Below, piece after piece: positions 1-7,140 of a DNA stretch of 11,008 bases. The position numbers and the translations under genes were made by a program. A model generated the notes under the pieces. That model searched no databases. It worked only from the letters and a program-made list of their open reading frames with translations, and was not told where the DNA came from. Each line of letters opens with the position of its first letter. Within the stretch, counting starts at the first letter, position 1. Source of the DNA: JAHEEL01 sp964195515 (GTDB taxonomy: Bacteria; Actinomycetota; Acidimicrobiia; Spongiisociales; UBA5794); assembly GCA_964195515.1 (NCBI GenBank), contig CAXMQO010000126.1, positions 1-11,008 on the forward strand. Direction: 5' to 3'.

Positions 1-2
1 AC

Positions 3-1628
3 ACGCTCGTCGGCGCGGGCGCTGCCGAGGGAGCGATCGATGCGGCGAGCATTCTCAAGCCGATGCTTGCGCGGGGTGAACTCCAGACGATCGGGGCCAC
101 CACGCTGGAGGAATATCGAAAGTACCTCGAGAAGGACTCCGCCCTCGAGCGCCGATTCCAGCCGATCCGGGTTGAAGAGCCGACGATCGCCGACACGATC
201 AAGATCCTTGAGGGGCTTCGGGACTCGTACGAAGATCACCATCGGGTGCGCTTCACCGACCAGGCCCTCGTGAATGCGGCGAATCTCGCGGACCGCTACA
301 TCGCGGACCGATTCCTGCCTGACAAGGCGATCGACCTCATCGACGAAGCCGGGAGCCGCATGCGTCTGAAGCGCAAGGACCTCCCGCCCGACATCCGAGA
401 CATCGACGAGCGGATCGCGAAGTTGCGTGGCGACAAGCGGGACGCCGTCTACGCACAACAGTACGAGCGGGCCGTCAAGCTTCGCGACCAGGAGCGCACG
501 CTGATGACGGAACGTTCTGAGTACGAGGCCCAGGGTGTTTCTGTGGGCGAGGACTACTCGGCGGTCATCGATGACGAGCAGATCGCAGAAGTGCTCGCCC
601 AGTGGACCGGGATCCCCGTCCACCGTCTCACCGAAGAGGAGACCGAGCGGCTGCTGCGCATGGAGGACGAACTCCACAAGCGTATCGTCGGACAGCACGA
701 CGCCATCCAAGCCGTCTCCAAGGCGATTCGCCGGACTCGTGCCGGTCTCAAGGACCCGAAACGTCCCGCCGGTTCGTTCATCTTCCTTGGACCCTCAGGT
801 GTCGGCAAGACCGAGTCGGCGAAGGCGCTCACCGATTTCCTGTTCGGCGACGAAGACGCCTTGATCCAGATCGACATGTCCGAGTACATGGAGAAACACG
901 CCGTCAGCAGGCTTGTCGGTTCACCACCCGGATACGTCGGCTACGACGAGGGTGGGCAGCTGACCGAGGCGGTGCGCCGGAAGCCGTTCTCCGTGGTGCT
1001 GTTCGACGAGATCGAGAAAGCGCACTCGGACGTCTTCAACATTCTGCTCCAGATTCTCGAGGATGGACGCCTCACGGACTCACAGGGCCGCACCGTCGAC
1101 TTCAAGAACACGGTCATCATCATGACGTCGAATCTCGGGACGGCCGACCTGCGCAAGAAGGCGGTTGGATTCGCAGTTGACGACGTCGACGCCGACTACG
1201 ACAAGATGCGTGAGAAGGTCGTCGAGTCGCTCAAGAAGCACTTCCGACCTGAGTTCCTCAACCGGATCGACGAGGTGATCGTCTTCCACGAGCTGACGCA
1301 AGCCGAGGTCAAGGTGATCGTTGACCTGCTCGTCGCCCGTGTGCGTAACCAGCTCGAGTCGCAAGCCATCGATCTGGCGCTTTCGGATGCGGCCAAGACC
1401 CGTCTCGCCGAGAAGGGGTACGACCCGCAGCTCGGCGCCCGGCCACTTCGTCGAGCCATCCAGCGCCTGCTCGAGGATCCGCTTTCTGAACGGGTGCTTC
1501 AGCGTGAGTTCCCGGCCGGTTCGACCGTGCTCGTCGACATCGATGAAGAGGACGAAGAGCGTCTGTCGTTCGTGTCGATCGAGACCCCGATCCAGCCCCC
1601 GGTAGAGCTAGCCGACAACGAAGCCTGA
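3..1628 (+). CDS. clpC: ATP-dependent Clp protease ATP-binding subunit ClpC, 5' end missing
   Basis: Hexameric AAA+ unfoldase that feeds substrates to ClpP in the cytoplasm. The window opens inside the first ATPase domain, just after its Walker B, with TLVGAGAAEGAIDAA in frame; 541 residues remain of a protein usually about 810-860 long. The N-domain and first Walker A are off the contig. In fragment numbering: conserved ALERRFQ arginine region of domain 1, a UVR-like coiled segment at about 134-168, second Walker A GPSGVGKT 263-270, Walker B VVLFDEIEKAH 331-341, sensor-1 Asn 377 in TSNLG, the arginine-finger region EFLNRIDE, and sensor-2 GARPLRR from 478. VGF at 388-390 matches the ClpP-docking loop, so this should be a ClpP partner, not a ClpB disaggregase. 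All motifs of the second ATPase are intact. The following gap has no strong terminator. The start codon cannot be seen. Confidence 0.97.
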   Translation, partial: TLVGAGAAEGAIDAASILKPMLARGELQTIGATTLEEYRKYLEKDSALERRFQPIRVEEPTIADTIKILEGLRDSYEDHHRVRFTDQALVNAANLADRYIADRFLPDKAIDLIDEAGSRMRLKRKDLPPDIRDIDERIAKLRGDKRDAVYAQQYERAVKLRDQERTLMTERSEYEAQGVSVGEDYSAVIDDEQIAEVLAQWTGIPVHRLTEEETERLLRMEDELHKRIVGQHDAIQAVSKAIRRTRAGLKDPKRPAGSFIFLGPSGVGKTESAKALTDFLFGDEDALIQIDMSEYMEKHAVSRLVGSPPGYVGYDEGGQLTEAVRRKPFSVVLFDEIEKAHSDVFNILLQILEDGRLTDSQGRTVDFKNTVIIMTSNLGTADLRKKAVGFAVDDVDADYDKMREKVVESLKKHFRPEFLNRIDEVIVFHELTQAEVKVIVDLLVARVRNQLESQAIDLALSDAAKTRLAEKGYDPQLGARPLRRAIQRLLEDPLSERVLQREFPAGSTVLVDIDEEDEERLSFVSIETPIQPPVELADNEA

Positions 1629-1693
1629 CTGCGGCCACGCCGGGAGCGATCGGTATCCGGACTCGGTTTTCGTTGATGTGTCCCTTTGCCGTC

Positions 1694-1764
1694 TGCCTGT
1701 CTCCTGTCTCCCGATTTCCTGTTTCCTGTTCCCCGTTGCCTGTTCCCCGTTGCCTGTTGCCTGT
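1694..1764 (+). repeat. Degenerate 7-bp tandem repeat array (consensus about tkcctgt)
   Basis: Ten heptamers lie end to end with one single-base phase slip at 1715. Units are tgcctgt (four times), ttcctgt (twice), tccccgt (twice), ctcctgt and ctcccga. On the other strand this reads as acaggca / acgggga / acaggaa units. The array sits between clpC and the lipoprotein gene and stops five bases before the proposed -35. The same kind of array occurs at 8244-8306, before radA. I do not recognise a named repeat family. Open frames across it give Gln/Thr/Gly/Asn/Arg-rich peptides that are products of the repeat, not genes. Confidence 0.8.
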
Positions 1765-1769
1765 CTGCC

Positions 1770-1800
1770 TTGCACTTCATACGTCAGAACCCCCTACACT
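1770..1800 (+). promoter_or_regulatory. Putative housekeeping-sigma promoter of the BMP importer operon
   Basis: TTGCAC at 1770-1775 and TACACT at 1795-1800 are separated by 19 bases. The -10 fits the actinobacterial TAnnnT pattern well; the spacer is one or two bases longer than ideal. Transcription would start near 1807, leaving a leader of about 56 bases before the ATG at 1863. It is the best promoter-like match in the clpC-to-lipoprotein gap. Confidence 0.5.
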
Positions 1801-1806
1801 TACGGG

Positions 1807-1834
1807 TGTTGCGCCCGTTGCCATGCGCGCAACA
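1807..1834. promoter_or_regulatory. Interrupted palindrome at the predicted transcription start
   Basis: tgttgcgc at 1807-1814 is perfectly complementary to gcgcaaca at 1827-1834, giving two 8-base arms around a 12-base centre. It begins at the predicted +1 of the lipoprotein promoter. It could be an operator for a dimeric repressor or a leader-RNA hairpin. The sequence alone does not decide which, and the regulator is not in this window. Confidence 0.4.
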
Positions 1835-1862
1835 GTTTCGACCGAAAGAAAGGGCTCGATCC

Positions 1863-2957
1863 ATGAACGGATTTATGAGACGCGGAGCGCTGCTCGCACT
1901 GCTCCTCGCGTTTGCACTGATCGTTGCTGCCTGCAGCAGCGACAGCGACGACACAACAACGACGACGGCTGCCGCCGCCGAAGAGACAACCACGACCGCC
2001 GCTTCCATGGCCGGTGAAGGCATCGGGGTTGGCTTGGCCTACGACATCGGTGGACGTGGCGATCAGTCATTCAACGACTCCGCTGCGGTCGGTCTCGACA
2101 GGGCCGTCACCGATTACGGCGTCGAGTCCCAAGAACTCGAACCGACCGCCGGTGGCGAGAACCGTGAAGAGAACCTGCGTCTCCTCGCAGAGAGCGGATT
2201 CGACTTGAACATCGCGGTCGGGTTCGCATTTGCCGATGCCGTTACTGCTACGGCTGCAGACTTCCCCGACACGAACTTCGCAATCGTCGACTCGGTCGTC
2301 GATGCACCGAACGTGGCTTCGCTCGTGTTCGCCGAGCATGAGGGTTCCGCCCTCGTCGGCGCCGCGGCTGCTCTGAAGTCGGAAACCGGCATCATCGGGT
2401 TCATCGGGGGCGTCAATATCGGCCTCATCAACAAGTTCGAGGCCGGCTACATATTCGGTGCCGAGCAGATCAACCCGGACATCGAGATCCTGGTGCAGTA
2501 CCTCACCGAGCCGCCGGACTTCTCCGGCTTCGGCGATCCTGCCAAGGGCAAGGAAGCCGGGCTCGCCATGTACGAGCAGGGCGCCGACGTCGTGTACCAC
2601 GCGGCCGGCGGCTCCGGTGGTGGCCTCTTCGAGGCGGCCAAGGAAGTGTCGACGGCCAGCGGCAGCAAGGTGTGGGCGATCGGCGTCGACTCCGACCAGT
2701 ATCTGACCGCCGGCGCAGAAGTCCAGGAGTACATCCTGACCTCAATGCTCAAGCGCGTTGATGTGGCCGTCTACAAGACGATTACCAACTTCGTCGAGAG
2801 CGGACAGCAGTCCGGTGTCCTCGTCTTCGACCTTTCCGTGGACGGTGTGGGCTACTCCAATTCCGGCGGATTCGTCGACGATATCGCGGACCAGCTTGAT
2901 GCGCTTCGTGATCAGATCATTGCCGGTGAGTTGGTCGTTCCTGAGACGGTCAAGTAA
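1863..2957 (+). CDS. BMP family (PnrA/TmpC/NupN-like) substrate-binding lipoprotein
   Basis: Extracytoplasmic solute-binding protein of a nucleoside-type ABC importer, 364 residues. The start at 1863 is preceded by aaaggg, eight bases upstream, and yields a textbook lipoprotein signal: MRR, a hydrophobic core, and lipobox VAAC with the lipidated Cys at 24. Starts further upstream would put repeat-derived sequence before the signal. An unusual Thr/Ala/Glu linker at 25-50 tethers the domain. The Bmp domain opens with AYDIGGRGDQSFND at 59-72 and carries DVVYHAAGGSGGG, WAIGVDSDQY and SMLKRVD, placed like the ligand-contacting elements of PnrA/Med proteins. Gene order matches the Bacillus nupNOPQ (yufNOPQ) operon. 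Family members bind purine or other nucleosides; the ligand here is not proven. A strong hairpin follows the gene. Confidence 0.93.
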   Translation: MNGFMRRGALLALLLAFALIVAACSSDSDDTTTTTAAAAEETTTTAASMAGEGIGVGLAYDIGGRGDQSFNDSAAVGLDRAVTDYGVESQELEPTAGGENREENLRLLAESGFDLNIAVGFAFADAVTATAADFPDTNFAIVDSVVDAPNVASLVFAEHEGSALVGAAAALKSETGIIGFIGGVNIGLINKFEAGYIFGAEQINPDIEILVQYLTEPPDFSGFGDPAKGKEAGLAMYEQGADVVYHAAGGSGGGLFEAAKEVSTASGSKVWAIGVDSDQYLTAGAEVQEYILTSMLKRVDVAVYKTITNFVESGQQSGVLVFDLSVDGVGYSNSGGFVDDIADQLDALRDQIIAGELVVPETVK

Positions 2958-2980
2958 TCCTTCCACACAATTCGATACGC

Positions 2981-3010
2981 ACGGGCCCGAGGCGCTAGCC
3001 TCGGGCCCGT
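2981..3010 (+). terminator. Strong intra-operon hairpin after the lipoprotein gene
   Basis: acgggcccgagg at 2981-2992 pairs perfectly with cctcgggcccgt at 2999-3010. The pairing can extend to 13 bp with a gcta loop. No run of T follows, so it is not a classical intrinsic terminator, although high-GC actinobacteria often have such hairpins. It lies 23 bases after the stop codon and about 40 before the ATPase start. It may trim or stabilise the upstream mRNA so the binding protein is made in excess of the membrane parts. Confidence 0.65.
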
Positions 3011-3036
3011 TGCATTGAGGGCATGACCGCGGACCT

Positions 3037-3042
3037 GAGGAG
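3037..3042 (+). promoter_or_regulatory. Ribosome binding site that favours the GTG start of the ATPase
   Basis: gaggag at 3037-3042 is seven bases before the GTG at 3050, an ideal Shine-Dalgarno spacing. The in-frame ATG at 3023 has only gagg with two bases between. The GTG also places the protein start close to the conserved first strand, as in relatives. Confidence 0.6.
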
Positions 3043-3049
3043 CACACCG

Positions 3050-4579
3050 GTGGCAGATGAAGCGCCAGCCGTCGAATTGACCGGCATTACGAAGACCTTT
3101 CCCGGCGTGATCGCCAACGAAGACGTCGAACTCGCCGTCGGTGCGGGCGAGATCCACGCGATCGTTGGAGAGAACGGCGCCGGGAAGTCCACGCTCATGA
3201 AGATCCTCTACGGGATGCAGAGTCCCGATGAGGGGACGATCCGGGTTCGGGGCCGTGAGGTGCACTTCAAGACACCGAAGGATGCGATCGGCGAGGGGAT
3301 CGGGATGGTGCACCAGCACTTCATGCTCGCCGACAACCTCACAGTGCTCGAGAACATCGTTTTGGGCTCGGAACCCACGAAGGGCCTCCAACTCGACTTC
3401 GCCGCGGGGCGCGATCGGATCGCCGAGATCGCCGCAACATACGGTATGGACCTCGATCCGGACGCACTCGTCGAAACGCTCACAGTCGGGGCCAGGCAAC
3501 GTACTGAGATCGTCAAAGTGCTCTACCGGGGAGCGAGGATCCTCATCCTCGACGAGCCAACCGCAGTGCTCGTTCCGCAGGAAGTTGATGAGCTGTTCGA
3601 CAGCCTTCGAGACCTCAAGGAGGAAGGCGAAACGGTCATCTTCATCTCACACCACCTCGATGAGGTGCTGGCGATCGCCGATTCGATCACCGTGATGCGG
3701 GGTGGGCGTACCGTTGCGACGGTCAGCCCGGACGACGTCGACGCGAAGCAACTCGCCGAACTTATGGTGGGGTCCGAGCTCCCGACACCCGAGACGACGG
3801 AGTCGACGGTCACCGACGTCGTCGAACTCTCGATCCGGGGACTCGAAGCGCTCTCCGACGACGGGCGAACCATTCTCGACGATGTCAACTTCGACATTCA
3901 TCAGGGTGAGATTGTCGGAATCGCCGGCGTCGAAGGCAACGGTCAGGCGGAGCTGATCGACGCGCTCATGGGTATCCATGCGATTTCGAGTGGGAGTGTG
4001 GAGTTCAAGGGTGATGACATCGCCCACTGGTCGACGAAACGACGCCGTGAGGATGGGATCGGAATCATCCCGGCCGACCGACACCGGCAAGGCCTCTTGC
4101 TGCAATCGCCCCTCTGGGAGAACGCCATGCTCGGCCATCAGACGGTGAAGCCGTTCAGCAAAGGGCCCTGGATCGATCGCAAAGGGGCGCGGCAGCAGAC
4201 GGCCTCGATCATCGAGCGCTTCGGAGTCAAGACGCCCAATGCCGACGTCAAGGCAATCGCCCTTTCGGGAGGGAACCAGCAGAAGCTGATCGTCGGCAAG
4301 GAGATGATCGCCGAGCCGAGCGCGCTCATCGCAGCCCATCCAACGCGGGGTGTCGACGTTGGTGCCCAGGCCGCGATCTGGGACGAACTCAGAGATGCCA
4401 GGAGAGCTGGGCTTGCCGTGTTGTTGATCAGCGCCGATCTGGAGGAGCTGATCGGCCTCTCGGATCGGCTACTCGTCATATTCAGTGGCCGGATCGTTGC
4501 GGATCTCGATCCGAAGACGGTCACTCCCGAGGAATTGGGATCGTACATGACCGGAGTCGGAGCGGAGGCAGCATCATGA
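3050..4579 (+). CDS. BMP-type ABC importer ATPase with two fused nucleotide-binding domains (NupO/YufO-like)
   Basis: Cytoplasmic ATPase powering solute import with the two permeases downstream; 509 residues from GTG 3050, 518 from ATG 3023. Domain 1: Walker A GENGAGKST 40-48, Q-loop in VHQHFM, signature LTVGARQR 144-151 (relatives more often have LSVGEQQR), Walker B ILILDEPT 164-171, and the H-loop His in FISHHLDE. Domain 2 has a Walker A-like GVEGNGQAE at 293-301 without the usual GKS/T, a good signature LSGGNQQK 405-412, and AAHPTRG at 428-434 in place of DEPT. The degenerate second site is normal for this RbsA-like family, where one ATP site is catalytically weak. The stop overlaps the permease start (ATGA), implying translational coupling. 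Substrate class is inferred as nucleoside from the family. Confidence 0.93.
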   Translation: MADEAPAVELTGITKTFPGVIANEDVELAVGAGEIHAIVGENGAGKSTLMKILYGMQSPDEGTIRVRGREVHFKTPKDAIGEGIGMVHQHFMLADNLTVLENIVLGSEPTKGLQLDFAAGRDRIAEIAATYGMDLDPDALVETLTVGARQRTEIVKVLYRGARILILDEPTAVLVPQEVDELFDSLRDLKEEGETVIFISHHLDEVLAIADSITVMRGGRTVATVSPDDVDAKQLAELMVGSELPTPETTESTVTDVVELSIRGLEALSDDGRTILDDVNFDIHQGEIVGIAGVEGNGQAELIDALMGIHAISSGSVEFKGDDIAHWSTKRRREDGIGIIPADRHRQGLLLQSPLWENAMLGHQTVKPFSKGPWIDRKGARQQTASIIERFGVKTPNADVKAIALSGGNQQKLIVGKEMIAEPSALIAAHPTRGVDVGAQAAIWDELRDARRAGLAVLLISADLEELIGLSDRLLVIFSGRIVADLDPKTVTPEELGSYMTGVGAEAAS

Positions 4580-5694
4580 ACGTGAGAAAGATGCTTCTGT
4601 CGCTGCTCGCACCGACCGCTGCAATCGTGTTCGCCTTGATCGTCGCATCGGTCGCGCTCTGGGCCGTCGGCCGAAATCCGATCGATGCGTTCAGCTCCAT
4701 GTGGAGCTTCGGGACGACATCAACCTCGATTGCGTCAATGATCAACCGTGCAATCCCGCTGTACATCGCGGCCGTCGCCGTGGCGATCGGCTTCCAGATG
4801 GGACTCTTCAACATCGGCGTCGAGGGCCAATATCTACTTGCGGCGCTGTTCGCGGGCTGGGTCGGAGGCAACATCGGTCTGTGGTCGCCACTTCACATCA
4901 CGATCGTCATCCTGGTCGCGGTTCTTGTCGGGGCGATCTGGTCCGGCATCGCAGGATTTCTGAAGATCACGCGTGGAGTGCACGAGGTGATCTCGACCAT
5001 CATGCTGAACTTCATCGCGTTCAGTGTGATTGCGTATTTCCTCCTCAACTGGTTCCGGGATGACCCGACGTCGCTCAATCTCCAGACGCGGACCTTCCCC
5101 GAGTCCGGGCAGATCCCGGACCTGAACTGGATATTCACGACGTTCGGGTTCAGCGAGCCTCGCGGGATCTCCCTCCACGGCTTTCTGTTTGTCGCCGTCG
5201 GCGTGGGAATCTTCTACTACATGCTCGTGAAGCGCACGAGGTTCGGCTTCGAACTCCGAGCGTCCGGCATGAATCCGGGTGCGGCCCGCATGAGCGGTGT
5301 CGCTCCGAAGAGGATGGTTCTCACGACCATGCTCATCTCCGGAGGCGTGGCGGGTCTGGTCGGGCTGGCGACCATGTTCGGCAGCCTGCATTCATACACC
5401 CAGGACTTCCCAAGGGGTCTCGGTTTCACCGGCATCGCGGTTGCGCTACTCGGCCGTAACAGTGCCGTCGGGATGGCCCTTGGAGCCTTGCTCTTCGGAT
5501 TCATGGAACGTTCGGCACTGATCCTCGACCTCGAGGACACACCGAAGGAGGTCGTCCAGATCATGCAGGGCGTCGTCGTCCTCGCGGTGGTTATTGCCTA
5601 TGAGGTCGTGAATCGATTGATCGAACGGCGAGAGATCAAGGCCGCGGCCGAGGCGACACGAACAGTTGATATCGAAGAGGAGGTGGCAGCATGA
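4576..5694 (+). CDS. ABC transporter permease, BMP nucleoside-type importer (NupP/YufP-like)
   Basis: First of two membrane subunits forming the translocation path; 372 residues. The ATG overlaps the ATPase stop and is preceded by ggagg with a seven-base gap. The protein has a short basic N-terminus, a hydrophobic first helix, and multiple further membrane segments. Family motifs include FNIGVEGQ after the second helix, RGVHEVISTIMLN, and the cytoplasmic coupling segment GFELRASGMNPGAARMSGV that docks on the ATPase. A polar loop at about 160-195 (around TFPESGQIPDLNW) is probably extracytoplasmic. The C-terminus is charged and cytoplasmic, ending EEEVAA. BPD_transp_2 family membership is clear; the exact number of helices is not determined here. 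Some relatives carry simple sugars instead of nucleosides. Confidence 0.92.
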   Translation: MNVRKMLLSLLAPTAAIVFALIVASVALWAVGRNPIDAFSSMWSFGTTSTSIASMINRAIPLYIAAVAVAIGFQMGLFNIGVEGQYLLAALFAGWVGGNIGLWSPLHITIVILVAVLVGAIWSGIAGFLKITRGVHEVISTIMLNFIAFSVIAYFLLNWFRDDPTSLNLQTRTFPESGQIPDLNWIFTTFGFSEPRGISLHGFLFVAVGVGIFYYMLVKRTRFGFELRASGMNPGAARMSGVAPKRMVLTTMLISGGVAGLVGLATMFGSLHSYTQDFPRGLGFTGIAVALLGRNSAVGMALGALLFGFMERSALILDLEDTPKEVVQIMQGVVVLAVVIAYEVVNRLIERREIKAAAEATRTVDIEEEVAA

Positions 5695-6983
5695 CGGGCC
5701 GTCTCGATGATTCCAACACCCGACTCCCCGATACTGCCGAGTACGAGCCGGATCTGAGTGCCAAGCCTTCTCTGCTCGAGTCCCGTGCCATCCGGTACAC
5801 AGCATTGGCCCTCGGTGGGCTGCTGTTGCTGTCAATCGTGCAGGCGATCAGCGGCACGACCGAGCTGACCTCGTCGGGAACGTGGGCGGCTGCCATCCGC
5901 CTTGCGATCCCGATCATGCTCGCCGGTCTCGGCGGTCTGTTCTCCGAACGTTCCGGCGTCGTCAACATCGGTCTCGAAGGGATGATGATCGCCGGCGCGT
6001 GGTTCGGTGCATGGGCAGGGTGGTCGTACGGTCCGTGGTACGGCGTGCTGTTCGGTCTCCTCGGAGGTGCGCTGTTCGGTCTGATCCACGCGATTGCCAC
6101 CGTCACATTCGCGGTCGACCACATCGTTTCCGGCGTTGCGATCAACATTCTCGCTGCCGGTGCGATGCGATTCCTCTCGGTTGTCACCTACAGCCCCGAA
6201 TCCGGAGGCGGAGCCACGCAGTCCCCGAGGATCCAATCTCCGATCGGGACATTCGACGTGCCGCTGCTGTCCGACGCCTTCAATTGGGTAGAAGATCGGG
6301 CCATCTTCTTCATCAGCGACGTAGCCGGACTCCTCGCTGGCTTCACGACCCGCATGTCGTGGCTGACATTGGTAACGCTGCTTATCATTCCGTTCACGTG
6401 GTGGGTGCTTTGGCGGACAGCGTGGGGGTTGCGTCTCCGTTCATGCGGTGAGAATCCGTACGCCGCAGAGTCGCTCGGCGTTCCCGTGCTGCGGATGAAG
6501 TACTACGGCGTCGTGATCTCAGGTGCACTCGCCGGTCTCGGCGGTGCATACCTCGTTGTCGTCCAGGCCGGCATCTATCGAGAAGGCATGACGGCGGGTC
6601 GAGGCTTCATCGGCCTTGCGTCGTTGATCTTCGGGAACTGGTATCCGTTCGGCGTCGCTGCGGGTTCGGCGGTATTCGGCTACGCCGATGCGCTGAGCCT
6701 TCGCCAGGGAACCGCCGTGCACGCGCTGCTCCTTGTTGCTGCGATCGGACTCGCGCTCCTCGCCGCGTGGTCGTTCACCAAGAAGAAGACGACGTCGGCG
6801 ATGGTCCAAGGCGTCGCTGCGGCGTTCTTCCTCGGCTGGTACCTGATGACCGACACGGTGGCGACACAGGTGATCGCTGCACTGCCATACCTCGTGACGC
6901 TGCTGGTCCTCTCCCTCGCCACCCAGCGACTGAGGATGCCGGCCGCAGACGGCCTGAGATACCGCAAGGGCGAAGCGATCTGA
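5691..6983 (+). CDS. ABC transporter permease, BMP nucleoside-type importer (NupQ/YufQ-like)
   Basis: Second membrane subunit, 430 residues. The ATG overlaps the stop of the preceding permease by ATGA and is served by a very strong gaggaggt six bases upstream, so the two permeases should be made together. Family landmarks: GVVNIGLEGMMIAGA, VDHIVSGVAINIL, the coupling segment WGLRLRSCGENPYAAESLGV, GMTAGRGFIGLASLIFGNW, and a C-terminal RMPAADGLRYRKGE tail. It is longer than the roughly 305-320 residue Firmicute homologues because of a soluble N-terminal extension of about 30 residues and extra hydrophobic segments before the tail. It is the last gene of the operon and faces a convergent minus-strand gene. 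No T-rich terminator follows. Confidence 0.92.
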   Translation: MTGRLDDSNTRLPDTAEYEPDLSAKPSLLESRAIRYTALALGGLLLLSIVQAISGTTELTSSGTWAAAIRLAIPIMLAGLGGLFSERSGVVNIGLEGMMIAGAWFGAWAGWSYGPWYGVLFGLLGGALFGLIHAIATVTFAVDHIVSGVAINILAAGAMRFLSVVTYSPESGGGATQSPRIQSPIGTFDVPLLSDAFNWVEDRAIFFISDVAGLLAGFTTRMSWLTLVTLLIIPFTWWVLWRTAWGLRLRSCGENPYAAESLGVPVLRMKYYGVVISGALAGLGGAYLVVVQAGIYREGMTAGRGFIGLASLIFGNWYPFGVAAGSAVFGYADALSLRQGTAVHALLLVAAIGLALLAAWSFTKKKTTSAMVQGVAAAFFLGWYLMTDTVATQVIAALPYLVTLLVLSLATQRLRMPAADGLRYRKGEAI

Positions 6984-6989
6984 GCCCAA

Positions 6990-7013
6990 GTAGCGGGGTA
7001 GCGGAGTAGCCGA
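6990..7013 (+). repeat. Octamer tandem repeat, left arm of the convergent gap
   Basis: Three 8-bp units in a row: gtagcggg, gtagcgga, gtagccga. They begin seven bases after the permease stop. gtagc and gggt in this arm can pair with accc and gctac in 7111-7121. The arm may therefore be half of a two-way transcription barrier between the converging genes, or a short repeat relic. Confidence 0.6.
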
Positions 7014-7116
7014 GACGGACGCCGAAGGAACCGTCGGTGACCACGCAGTTCGGCACGTCACCGGATTCGAGGCGATCGGACGAAGCACAGCAACCGTGTT
7101 GGGTCGGGTCACCCGC

Positions 7117-7140
7117 GCTACTCAGCTGCTCAGTCAATCA
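7117..7140 (-). repeat. Octamer tandem repeat, right arm, inverted relative to the left
   Basis: On the plus strand: gctactca, gctgctca, gtcaatca. On the minus strand these read tgattgac, tgagcagc, tgagtagc, resembling the ggagtagc phase of the left arm. The last unit runs into the stop codon of the minus-strand gene at 7138-7140. The 7014-7116 stretch between the arms has no gene. Confidence 0.45.

Noticed and set aside
1629..1680. Intrinsic terminator after clpC
   Set aside because: Only 3-4 bp stems (ccgg/ccgg, ccg/cgg before tttt) are present; too weak to call.
1499..1780. Minus-strand frame with Arg-Gln-Gln-Ala-Thr-Gly-Asn-type peptide over the first repeat array
   Set aside because: It is the translation of the heptamer repeat plus antisense clpC; it has no fold-like composition and no ribosome site.
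1686..1862. Upstream-extended start for the BMP lipoprotein
   Set aside because: It would place 59 repeat-derived residues ahead of a clear signal peptide and lipobox; ATG 1863 has its own ribosome site.
3935..4345. Degenerate second ATPase site (no GKS/T Walker A, AAHPTRG instead of DEPT) as a sign of gene decay
   Set aside because: This asymmetry is the normal state in RbsA/NupO-type double ATPases; the frame is intact and the signature LSGGNQQK is kept.
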